DNA from: Patella vulgata | Lineage: Eukaryota > Mollusca > Gastropoda > Patellidae | Direction of reading: 5' to 3' | DNA length: 64,000 nt | Assembly: GCF_932274485.2 (NCBI RefSeq) | Contig: NC_065884.2 | Span: 23,235,622 to 23,299,621 of the forward strand | Shown here: in pieces, positions 11,077 to 21,297 of the stretch | Layout: each line of letters starts with the position of its first letter | How positions within the stretch are numbered: the stretch's first letter is position 1 | Notes under the pieces: model-generated | What the model was told of the DNA's origin: nothing | Database searches by the model: none | Seen by the model: the letters and a program-made list of their open reading frames with translations, nothing else | Program-made: the position numbers and the translations under genes

Positions 11077-14000
11077 TCAAAACTTATTTTTAGCTATTTT
11101 TTTACGTAGATAATACCAGATGTAAGCAGGATGTAGATAGGTACATAAAATCATCACACAAATCAGTACATTTACCTATAAATAAAATTTATATAATATA
11201 CAAACTAGGTAATAAATTTGATATATACTATTCAAAAAAAGTAGGGGATATTTGATTTTTAAGTGTTATTAAAGTCACCTTATGAAACTGACGAAGAAAC
11301 AAATGACAAAATGAAATGAAGTTCACATTCATCGATTTATTCCAAATGATCGTTAGACTAAGTAAGGCACAGACTGACCATTTTAAGGGTAAAATGATAC
11401 CCAGGGTCAAACAGCAAAGTTACCACAGCATCACAACCAAGTCAGTAACGGGTAAATCCTCCTCTGTTTGCCAAACAAGCATTGATCCGACGTGGCATAC
11501 TCCGAATGGGACGTCTAAGGTCATTTTGGTCCAGATTGTCCCATTCCTGTTGCAACGCAGCAGCAAGTTCTTGGACATTGGCAGGACGTTGTTGACGTTG
11601 ACGTTGACGTAACCTCTGTCCAAGCATGTCCCAGACATGCTCGATGGGGGAGAGGTCGGGACTCAGTGCTGGCCAAGGTAATGTGGTGATGTTCTGTTGT
11701 TGGAGGTAACCTGTAACGATCCTGGCCCTGTGACATCTTGCGTTGTCATCCTGGAAGATGAAACGGCGGCCATGACGTCGTGCGAACGGCACAACATGGA
11801 CTGCCAAGATGTTGTCCCGGTAGTACTGGCCTGTAACACGCCCTGCAACAACATGTAAAGCCGTTCTTCCAGCAACAGTGATGCCTCCCCAAACCATAAC
11901 AGAACCACCCCCAAATCAATCATGTCTGATGACGTTAACGTCTTGGAAGCGCTCGTTTCGACGACGCCACACCCTCCTACGTCTGTCCAAAAAATCAACA
12001 GTGAACCTTGACTCATCTGAAAACATCACATTGCTCCAGCGTCGATTATCCCAGTGTTGACGATCCCTACACCAACGACATCTTGCCTGAATGTGATGAT
12101 CTCTCAAACAAGGGATCACGCGAGGACGTCGGGCGCGAAGGTGACCCCTATGCAGTCGATTCCGAATCGTCTGGCCACTCACTCTCACACCAGTGTCTGT
12201 TTGAAGACGAGCGCTGATCTGATTTGCTGTGATGACACGATTTCTCAAGGCCAAGGTACGGATAAATCGATCCTGGGCTTGAGTTGTCGCCCTTGGTCGA
12301 CCTGAGCGTGGTCTGTCCTGTACAGATTGTGTATCACGGTATCTGGACCATAGCCTGCTTATGACAGACTGAGAAACATTCATCGTCCGCGCCACAACCG
12401 CCTGTGTTGTGCCGATCTGTAGCATGCCAAGGGCACGTAACCTTTCATTTTGGGTAAGCCGACGCATATCAAAATTTGTTTTCTGGTCACTAAAACAATT
12501 AAACTGATGTTTCCACCCTGGAATTCAATGCCACAATGACTGTAACATTCAAAGTCAGAGTCGTGCAAATCTTGGGTTGGACCCCCATGATGATCCCAAG
12601 CATCACCTGCATTCCATGCGGTAGCTATTGGTGCGTTTGGGCGTCACATGTAACTGGAAATGTTTCTTCTGTTAGGTTCTATAGTGACTTTTTTCGTAGT
12701 CATTTGCATATTTTAGTATTATGCCCCCAAAATCAAATATCCCCTACTTTTTTTGAATAGTATATATATATATATATATACATGTATATATTAGGCAGTA
12801 AAATTAAGAATATATACTAATTACTAGAGTAAAATTTAAAACATATATACTAACTGGGCAGTAAAATTAAGAATAACAACCGACGTAAAAAGATAGCCCT
12901 ACTCAGTGAGCCATCATCCATGTATACATTAAAAAAATATTGTAAATTTTCACATTTCACATTCTGAACTTCAATAGGGTTCTCCATTATTACCCAATAA
13001 AGAATTTCATCAATTTGAAAAAGAATTCATCAATATATAGTTCAAAAGAAAAGTGGAGAGAAAAAATAAATATACTCACCACAAGAGGGTCATTATCGAA
13101 TGGACCTTGTATTAATAAAAACAATGGATACTGCAGCATTCCAAAAATCGCAGACACAGTCAAGCTTATTCCCATTAATTTACCAAAGTGTTCTGTTGGA
13201 AATCTGTAATATTCAAAAGAGGTGTGTAATACTATGGATTCTAAACAAACATTTCTGCCTACTTGTGATTATACTTGGTATCCCTAGTGGTCTCATCCCG
13301 TTATACTCCACTATACCCTGGATTCATCCATTAAGTATTCACGCATTTAAATTATCTGCCCTTGATCGTAGCTTGATTCAACGAATCAATCAAAAAACAG
13401 TTTACAAACCAGTCTTAGCTTCACTGTTTACATTCACAACAATATGGCGGCTAATTGTTTGCTTGATTTTGCGAAAATTTGCAAGACATTTAATATAAAA
13501 GTGACATACACACAAAAAGATGTCCCAAAACATCTTTTTGATGGGAAAGATGTTTTTATGTCAGTCAAAACAGGCAGTGGCAAGTCGTTATATTACCAAG
13601 CGTATCCTTGGTCGATAAAAATAGCACAATGATCAAGGGCAGATAATTTGAATACATGTCTGCCTTATGGATGAACCCAGGGGTTAGTGGAGTGGAACGG
13701 AATGAGACCACTGGGGATACCAAGGATGACTTGTGATTGAGTACCTCAGCTTTGTTTGGCCATTCAAACAACTAGACTGACAAGGACAAAAACATGTTGG
13801 AAAATTCACAGAAACTTTCTCGGCCAATACAGGGATATCTTGGTTAGTAAGTCAGTGCAATACTCACTTAACAAAACGTCTGGAGAAGAGCGATTATTTA
13901 AGAGCTTATAAAAGACTGTTTTGCTGTAGTCACATAATTGATATGTGTATATTTTGAATGTTGTAATCATATATGGTAACTAAAAGGGATTAAATTGTGT

Positions 14001-17000
14001 GCTGCAATTGCAGTAGAACACTGATTTAAGAGAGTTTTTGTTGTGTTTTACTGTGGTTGATAGTAAAGTCTTTCTTGAGGATAGTTTTATCATTGTAGTG
14101 AATGGGGTTTGCATTGGACCATTTCCACAAAGTACGCCGTGACACGATTGCATGAAGACAGCAGAAATTTAATAAGACACAATAAGAAACGATTCTATTT
14201 CCGGGACTGTAGGATTTAGCTCATCACAGTTATCCATTATGGTTTGTTCCAAAACACAATGTAAACTAAAATAAATAAAAAAACTGTTTTGACAATTATT
14301 TATTTGTTGAAATCTTTCTGGGAAAAATCAAACCATCAAAATGGAAATTGTTAATCACGAGCAACATTTAGGGCCTTGGTTTTCTCATGCAAGTTGCTAT
14401 GTTCAGCATGATTAGTTATCTGTGCCACTGTGGTACATAGAGGATAGAGTTTGAAAATGAAAAATTCTCAAGTGATCTATTTAGCCAGACTGTTATTTAC
14501 TTCTATTATTTGTCTTGTCCTATTAACAAATAAAAACTTACGCATTTGCTATAAAAGCATTATTTGGTCCATATAGAAAAGATCGATGAAATGTATGTAG
14601 AAGACAGGTTACATATTGAACTTGTAAAACAGGTATTGTCATGCCAATAGATAACAACATGGCAACTGTACAGTTCATCAGAAACGAGGCAATTGAGGCA
14701 TGGATTCGTTCTGAAAAATAACAGAAAAGCCAAACGATTAAATAGAAATATAATTACTCTACATGGGAGTCAAATAAGCAAGTTTTGGTCTGATAATGCA
14801 GCCGTATAAATCATCAAAAAGGTATTAACTTGCATTTAAAATCAGTTCGGACAATGGTCAGCTTTTTGTTTATTTGACATGACTGACACATGTATAGGCT
14901 TTACTGTCAAACATGTATTTTCAAAATTGATCTTTAAATATCATTATTTTGTATTTATATAATATGAGACTATTAGTTTTTGTGAAAATTAAAAAAATAT
15001 ATACAATCACCATATTTTCTAATGTTGTTATAATTTTGTTTGATCTTTCTATCCATGATACAACCACTAAATGCTGCTGTAAAAATGCCAATGAACTGTG
15101 TTGATGACAGAAATGATGTATAATGACTCACTGAAAATATACAAGTCAAGACAGACAATTCTAAAATTAATTTTATTACTGAATTGGACTTCGACATACC
15201 TACATGTAGGTAGGATAGTTTACGATGATTGCAACTTACACCTAGATTGTCGTATGGTAATTAAAACTGTGCTGATGGCATTGATGTTGGAATTAAAGCT
15301 GATAATTGCTCAGAAGAAGAACTGTTTGACAGAATCAACTACTGGTAATCAGACTGTATTAGGCTCATTAATACAGACAGACAATAATATGTGTAAAATG
15401 ATCAATCAATCAATGTTTTCAGTGAGCTAAAAAAAATCTATGTGCAGATGGCATTAATGTTAGGGTAGATATTGTTTACACAAGTTGATACCTGTTCATT
15501 AGAAATAAGGTTACTGCCATAGAAATATATAAATTTCTACGGTTACTGCATTAAAAAATATGAAAAAACAAATTGCCGCAGGCTAATTAAAGAAGCATGG
15601 ATTGTGCTGACCTTGGAATTTAATATTTTCTCGAGATATTGATATGTAAATTTGAAGTTTTATCAATCCATTCACTATGTTTCGAAAATCCACCAATCAG
15701 ATAAGAGTAGACCCACCAAAATACGGATGTAAGTTTAACTGTGTTTCAAAGAACTCAGTAATCTGAGTGTAGTCAGCTGATTTATCATGGCTTGATATAC
15801 AAACTTATATCAATCAACCATTCCTATTAATCTTCAAAGATGGTGACAGAAATGGCCTACTCTTTGGTTTTAATTTTCTTGATATTAAGCCAAACACAGA
15901 CGATGGAACATTTTAGTCGAACATCCATTAAAATATCGTTACGATCAATTCGTCTGCATCGAAGTCAAACATTTTCTTCAACACAGCACCAATCAGCGAT
16001 CACATGAATTTATGTGGCGTTAGCAATGACGTATATGTTAATATATATACGTCATTGGGCTGTAGTATTTTGTTTGAGCTAAAACATTCATTCGTCAGTG
16101 GGACCATGTTCATTTTACGTGGCGCAAGACTTATTGTTTGACCTAATACATTCGCTCGTCTGTGGGACCATGTTCGTCGCCTGTGGACAAGAAGAACAAA
16201 AATATTTGTTTGGTGCTTTTGTTTGTTGACATAAATGTTTCATCGTTTGCTCTAGGCTTAAATAAAATAGTATCCAACATGTACAGTTTTTTTTTCTTCT
16301 CAAATTTGAAATCACTCTTGCCTCAACTACAACAGCATTTTAACATTTTTTTGGGACTGTGTTAAAGTACTATTTCAAAAATAACCCGAGGTTGCTAGGA
16401 AGTTATGGTCTGAAATGCACGAATATCAAAATGAACTGAGATATTTGGGATAAAAAGATATATATTAAGTTTAATCAAAACCGGATAAAAATTGTGACTT
16501 TTAGAGGGTCCTCAACCTTGGTATTACATACTTTTAAACTATTTGCATATAAAGAGTGGCAGTTTGGGTTAGATTTTTACGAAATTCGAACTCAACCTTC
16601 ATTGATGTGCAACGGTGATATATTTAAACGTTTTTTGAAATTGAATAAAAATTGTGACTTTTAGTGGGTTCACAAGCTTAAAATGCGATTTTTCGAAAAG
16701 TCAGGGGTCATAATCCAGGAAGTTAAGTTGATATGCATGATTATCAACAGGAACCAAGACCTTTGTGATATAAACACAAATTTAAAGTTTCATCAAAATC
16801 GGATTAAAATTGTGGCCTCTAGAGGGTCCACAACCTTGATATACCATATATTTACCCTTTTTGAGTACAAGGGGTGGCCATTTTGTCCAGTATTTTTGGT
16901 CCGATTTTCACAAAATTCGAACTCAACCATCAACAGGGTGTTACGGTGAAATATTAAAACGTTTTTTTAAATCGGATAAAAAATGTGACCTCTAAAGGGA

Positions 17001-20000
17001 CCACAAGCTAAAATTGCGATTTTTCGTACAATCAAGTGTCATAATATCGAAAGGAACCAACATGTATTTTAAGTTTCATCAAAATCGTATCAAAATTGTG
17101 AACTCTAGAGGGTCCACAACCTTGATATACGATATTTTTACACTATTTGTGTACAAGGGGCAGCCATTTTGTCCGGCAGTTTTGGTCCAATTTTCACGAA
17201 ATTCGACATTCCGGTGTAATGGTGATATAGTCGAACTTTTTTTTAAATCAGATAATAACTGTGAACTCTTGAGGGACCAAAAGCTAAAAAAAGCGATTTT
17301 TCATGCAATCAGGAGTCATAATTCAGGAAGTTACAATATGATATGTGCAAATATTGAAAGGAACCAAAATCTCTGGGTTATAAACATGCATTTCAAGTTT
17401 CATCAAAATCAGATGAACATTGTGATCTCTAGAGTGTCCACAAGCTAAAAACGTGATTTTTTATACAATCAGGGGCCATAAACCATAAAGTTTCAATCCG
17501 ATACAGGCCAACATCGAAGGGAACCAAGATCTTTTAGAGATAAAGCTATATTTCAAGTTTTGTCAAAATTGGATAAAAATTGTGACGGACAACACTATAC
17601 GTCGACCTGAAAATGTGGGCTTATAAAAACATGATACTGTACTAAGCATATGTGCATTAAAGTGGTGGGAACTACTATCGGTATTTATTTGTCTAAATAT
17701 CTTGTTGACATCATAAAATGTCTGACTGAAAAATTCTCAAAAGATTCTATTACTCTTACAAAAAGTACATGCAATGATGGTATATAACTTGTTAAATTAG
17801 AGTTAACTCCAATGCACTGTACAGTGTTGAAAACATGAATTGTTCACAGATAATTTGGAAGATTAAAGGGAGATAATCAGGTTTACAGAACCTGGCTGCT
17901 CATTATCCATTTACAAAAGTCTTACCAACAGATTTATCGCCACAGGCTAATCTTGTCATCCACGGATTAAATACACCAATAAACATCCAATTACGTAATC
18001 TTTGAAAACACATCCACATAAGATCCCACAAAAACAGGGGAGACAATAACATCTTACTGAACTTTGGCACCATGACATAATCAGGATTTCTTTTCTCGTC
18101 TTCTTTTGGTTTGCAATCGCTCTCATTGATATTTTCCTCGACTAAATTACATTTTTCTCCATTTAATTCTATTAATTCTTTTCCATCGAATTTAACTATA
18201 TCACTCTCAATTACAATTTGCTGCGATAAAGTTTCTTCGTGTACCATGACGCTTCCAAATTCATCCATGGTCAATTCTTTGTTCAAGGGTCTAGAAATAC
18301 CTTCATTTTCCAATGTTACTGACTTTTCTCGTACAAGAAGTCTATAAATGAATGGTTTGTATTTGTATTTAGTTGGGTGTGGCCATGGTAGTCTATATCT
18401 AGGTAGTAGACAAAAGGTACCAAACGTGACCACGAGACAGTATACAACTAACATACAAATAAAACATGTATTCGGACTTATTCCACTGTTCTCATACGCC
18501 AACTGAAATCAAATAATACAAATTAAGTGATTAGAAATAAGGGAAAATAATCAACAGTCCAATGAACACCGGCATATATATTTTGTGTGATATGATGAAC
18601 AATGGTATACCTCAACTTTTTATTCCATCCGAGTGACTAGACACAATGGTATACCTCAACTTTTTATTCCATCCGAATGACTAGACACTTTCTTTACCAG
18701 GCCCTTTGTCCTGCACCACTAACATGGGTAACCTAGGCTGAAAGATCCTGAGGAACAACCAGATTAAACCCGGGACACAGCCGGTTAGTGAGACAGAGCC
18801 ATACTTTACGTGCCACCATGGCTCACAGTTATAAGACAGGTGGAACTAGGTCTTCAGAAATTCGGAGGCAAGAATTAGGTATGGCAATAACTGCCCAACT
18901 GATGTTTGAAAATAAATTCTGCATAATTATGCGGGGAATCAGTAAGAAGTTTATTTATACTCAAGACAACACAGGAAGGAATAATCTAGTTTAATCTGAA
19001 GATTTAAAATTTTAATGTTATATTCACCATATCAAATGACAATGATATGAACCATTTGATTAAAATACAGACTTATATTTCATTTCATTTTTTTTATTAT
19101 ATACTTTCGATGGCTCCACTACATGAAGATCAGACCAGTTGTAGTGGGAGATTGCTTCAGGGATCATACAAGCGGTTTTTGATCCTATGGCGTCTGACAT
19201 TTGATTAACTAATCAGAATTGATATTTGAAGTGGGTATTTGGAAATACCGCTTTTGCTTTGTCTTCACAGTGACTGCACGCCGAGAACTCGTCACAACAG
19301 ACCATTTCATTGGCTAATCCCTTACATCAACAAGAACGCAGGTTACATAACAACTCGTCCAGATCCTAGTGTGTTTTAGTCAAATTATGATATGATCAAA
19401 GTAAACATATTTTAAATCTATTGTTGAAACTTACCTTGAAGAAAAGTAAAATGGTAGAACTAACATCATATGAGCCACAGAAAATAGCTATTAACATAGA
19501 ACGATATCCAGGTATTAGATTTGCTACCTGTATATTGGTAAATAGAACCATATAACCACCAAATGTTATTAATATAAAACCTGGGTATAACAGTACTCCA
19601 CTTTCTACAATACAAATATCTTATGATTAGTAACGACTTCCAATTGACTTGGTGGCTTAATGTCCTACCTTTCTGCTTCATCTGGGCTAATGAAGGCAGG
19701 GATAAGCCCATGCAGTTTGCTATGAGAAGAATTTTACCCAGACAGCGGCGATACAGATTACTCCTTTTTTTTTAATTCTTTTAGGTGCACGTGCTTGTAT
19801 ACACTGGGCCTCATTTTTTGCCCCAACTAAGCACTGTTTCTTGCCAAGCCCTACATCCTGAACTACTGACAAGGAGGAAACCATGCCACAAAATCCAGAA
19901 GAACCTTCTAAGTCTTAACTGGAATTGAACCTGGGATCAAATCCTAGACCTCCAGATTAGAGAGCTAGCGCCCTACCCACTGAGCCACCATAATCTGAAT

Positions 20001-21297
20001 TTTCAGATACCATTTTTAAACTGGCTTAATTTGGATCAGAGCGTATTTGACAAAAAATTCCAATTTTTCCAATATTTACAATATCATAAAACACATAATA
20101 ATTTAGACCATAAATAAAAAGAAACACTATGACTTATAAAGATATTCCTACCTGGTGTGACCACAATTAAACATAATAAACCTGGTATAAAACATAACCT
20201 GTAATAAAAAATGTTTATAATTTATATAGACTCGACTGTTTCATATTTCAATAGTTATAGACTGATTAGCTTTTTATTTCTTGAGGAGTTGGGTGCCCGA
20301 AGGGTTAATGCATGCACGTTGCATGATAAGGTCTGTCATTGAGTCAAGTGGTGTGGTTTTGATTCCCTGCTTGTACATGGGTTTTTTCCCAGTTCTCTGG
20401 GTCCTCTGTTTTCCTCCCATTCCTAAAGACCACTACACGGCAAGTAAATTATTGAACAATATGTTAGTCAAACCAGGCTAATGAAGATGATTCCTTATTG
20501 TTAGCTCTGCAAAACAATTTAAAGGTCCACTCCACATCCAGCTTCACTTGGTGTGGAAGAACCACCAACATTTCAACAAAAAGAAATGTGTTTGAAATAT
20601 GTCATTCATTAGTTTAAACAAACGAATAATAAATATGATTTAAATTTAGCCGATATTGATTACCACATAAAAAGTTGTAGAGTATCTTTATCCTACCCTC
20701 TCACTTTGAGCCAAAGAGCTTGCTTTATGTTGAGTTGGACAGACAGTAGAGAATTTGACTGATCCAGTCCTAGGCTGAGAAGAAGAAAAAGTAAACTTAC
20801 ATGGAGAGTATCCGACAGACTCTTGTACCACATTTATCATAAAAACATCCACTAAGAAAACATAGTGCCCCAGTAATAAACGTAGATAAAGTAAATATCA
20901 GATTAAATTGTTCATCTTGTTCTCGACAATTTGATCTCAACTCAATGGCTGCCAATTTGTAGCGATCTTCACATGACAAATCGCCCTTCCTCACAGAATC
21001 ATTCGTATATATTCCAACAGTGAGAACTTCGTTATTCGATGAATTAATATTACCCTTTAACAAATATTTTGTATCACTTAAATATTTTGAACTGTTTAGG
21101 AAAGTTTCATTAAACATTGACCCATTGTTTTTCTGTGATTGGTTCAGTGCTGGACACAAATGACTGAAGTAGCCTTGATCTTTGTAGATATAGACAATGT
21201 TATGCCAGCCAAAGATTATTCCAGCAAATGTCATTATTTCAAAACTTGCCCAAATTACTGCCAATAAGGAAATACAATTTACACCTTTCACTGCCAT
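11077..21297 (-). CDS. SLC43A3: SLC43 family solute carrier, complete in 8 exons
   Basis: Exons: 20801-21297, 20152-20198, 19435-19604, 17926-18502, 15011-15130, 14542-14710, 13080-13203, 11077-11175. All junctions are GT-AG and the phases agree. They give 1803 nt, a 600-residue protein. Start: ACCATGG at 21297. The protein is a 12-helix major facilitator. Helix 1 is at about 8-28. The first extracellular loop holds several N-glycosylation sequons (NQS, NGS, NET, NSS). A motif A-like YDKCGTR follows helix 2, and a long charged cytoplasmic loop (about 265-390) lies in exon 4. Exons 5-8 carry MDRKIKQ, HRSFLYGPNNAF, FPTEHFGKL and a last helix ending HPAYIWYYLRKK. The order and motifs match human SLC43A3/ENBT1, which moves purine nucleobases. 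SLC43A1/2 carry large neutral amino acids. By eye SLC43A3 is closer, but the substrate is an inference. The introns are loaded with repeats. Confidence 0.92.
11228..12760 (-). mobile_element. Tc1-like DNA transposon in SLC43 intron 7
   Basis: 1533 bp with perfect 32-bp terminal inverted repeats (11228-11259 and 12729-12760, starting CTATTCAAAAAAAGTAGGGG), flanked by TA on both sides. One transposase gene fills most of the interior, read on the - strand. The perfect ends and a single disabling change suggest recent arrival. It lies in the intron between exons 7 and 8 of the transporter gene, on the same strand as the gene. Confidence 0.95.
11442..12467 (-). pseudogene. Tc1-like DD34E transposase with one in-frame stop
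   Basis: One frame of 341 residues, the usual Tc1 length. It has an N-terminal paired-type helix-turn-helix region (residues 1-110) with the GRPR motif at about 56-59. The DDE catalytic triad is D151 (FSDESRF), D241 (FQDDNARCH) and E276 (LSPIEHVWD), with 34 residues between the second and third, hence DD34E. A single TGA replaces codon 184 in the segment before FGGGSVMVWGG, where related enzymes usually have Arg (CGA), consistent with one C-to-T change. Everything else, including the C terminus NRGGFTRY, reads through cleanly. This copy should be inactive by itself. It could still be moved by an enzyme from another copy, since its ends are perfect. Confidence 0.92.
12761..12795. repeat. TA microsatellite beside the Tc1 end
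   Basis: A run of TA dinucleotides directly abuts the right end of the transposon. It probably is the original TA-rich target. Confidence 0.7.
13270..13728 (+). mobile_element. Mutator-like non-autonomous element carrying a gene fragment
   Basis: 459 bp. Inverted ends of 98 bp (13270-13367 and 13631-13728) align without gaps at roughly 83% identity, both containing CTTGGTATCCC. It is flanked by a perfect 9-bp direct repeat, ACTTGTGAT, at 13261-13269 and 13729-13737. Long inverted ends plus 9-bp target duplication are the mark of Mutator-like elements. The interior holds a RecQ helicase-like coding fragment, giving the architecture known in plants as a Pack-MULE. It sits in SLC43 intron 6, antisense to the gene. 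Confidence 0.8.
13444..13632 (+). pseudogene. RecQ-like helicase fragment (N terminus to motif I)
   Basis: 62 codons from ATGGCGGC. The segment HLFDGKDVFMSVKTGSGKSL followed by YYQAYP matches RecQ-family motif I, the Walker A ATP-binding loop (GKDVF...TGxGKSLxYQ). The preceding YTQKDVPK fits the region just before motif I. Nothing downstream of motif I is present: the reading runs into the right inverted end and stops at its edge. It therefore looks like the first coding part of a RecQ-like gene trapped between the inverted repeats and not a working helicase. Whether the donor was a host gene or a helicase normally belonging to a larger transposon cannot be told from here. Confidence 0.7.
13780..13880 (-). 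repeat. SINE-2 relic
   Basis: Fragments such as AACTTTCTCGGCCAATACAG-like sequence, followed by a degraded tRNA-like head (TTAGTAAGTCAGTGCAATACTCAC), match SINE-2 in inverted orientation. Confidence 0.5.
16020..16050. repeat. Short AT-rich palindrome
   Basis: GACGTATATG near 16029 is mirrored by ATATACGTCATT, forming an imperfect hairpin of about 26 bp in SLC43 intron 4. No function is assigned. Confidence 0.4.
16085..16180. repeat. Direct repeat, about 65 bp x 2
   Basis: AACATTCATTCGTCAGTGGG and ATACATTCGCTCGTCTGTGG each precede GACCATGTTC. This is a small local duplication in SLC43 intron 4. Confidence 0.55.
16385..17590. repeat. Degenerate tandem repeat, unit about 280-325 bp
   Basis: The phrase TCTAGAGGGTCCACAACCTT (or close variants) recurs at about 16500, 16815, 17103 and 17428. 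Each unit also carries TTTCATCAAAATCGGAT-like, GCGATTTTTC-like and CCATTTTGTCC-like phrases in the same order. A diverged single stretch of the same family lies at 30290-31080. The open readings at 16683 and 17014 run through the repeat and are not supported as genes. Confidence 0.75.
18599..18820 (-). repeat. SINE-2 relic with an internal 44-bp duplication
   Basis: Contains TTTATTCCATCCGA-GTGACTAGAC and TTTACCAGGCCCTTTGTCCTG, matching the body of inverted SINE-2. A 44-bp segment is perfectly or nearly perfectly repeated at 18599-18642 and 18643-18686. It lies in SLC43 intron 3. Confidence 0.6.
19053..19387 (-). repeat. MITE-M copy, right end lost
   Basis: The left end GATTAAAATACAGA then TATTTCATTTCATTTTTTTT, and the interior (ACTTTCGATGGC, CTACATGAAGATC, TCATTGGCTAATCCCT), match 51539-51911. 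The terminal AT-rich part on the right is missing. It lies in SLC43 intron 3. Confidence 0.7.
19650..19992 (-). repeat. SINE-2, diverged, inverted
   Basis: Follows SINE-2 in order: GGCTTAATGTCCTAC tail side, CTGGGCTAATGAAGGCAGGG, GACAAGGAGGAAACCATGCC, then a tRNA-like head ending ACCCACTGAGCCACCAT. It lies in SLC43 intron 2, on the transcribed (-) strand. Confidence 0.7.
20283..20500 (+). repeat. SINE-1, diverged
   Basis: Shows the SINE-1 order: head GGGTGCCCGAAGGGTTAATG, then TCTGTCATTGAGTCAAG, TTTTGATTCC (box B), CCTCCCATTCCTAAAGACC and ATGTTAGTC. It lies in SLC43 intron 1. Confidence 0.65.

Noticed and set aside
16683-17448. Two reading frames with the shared phrase FHQNRIKIV
   Set aside because: They run through the 300-bp tandem repeat, and the shared phrase reflects the repeat.
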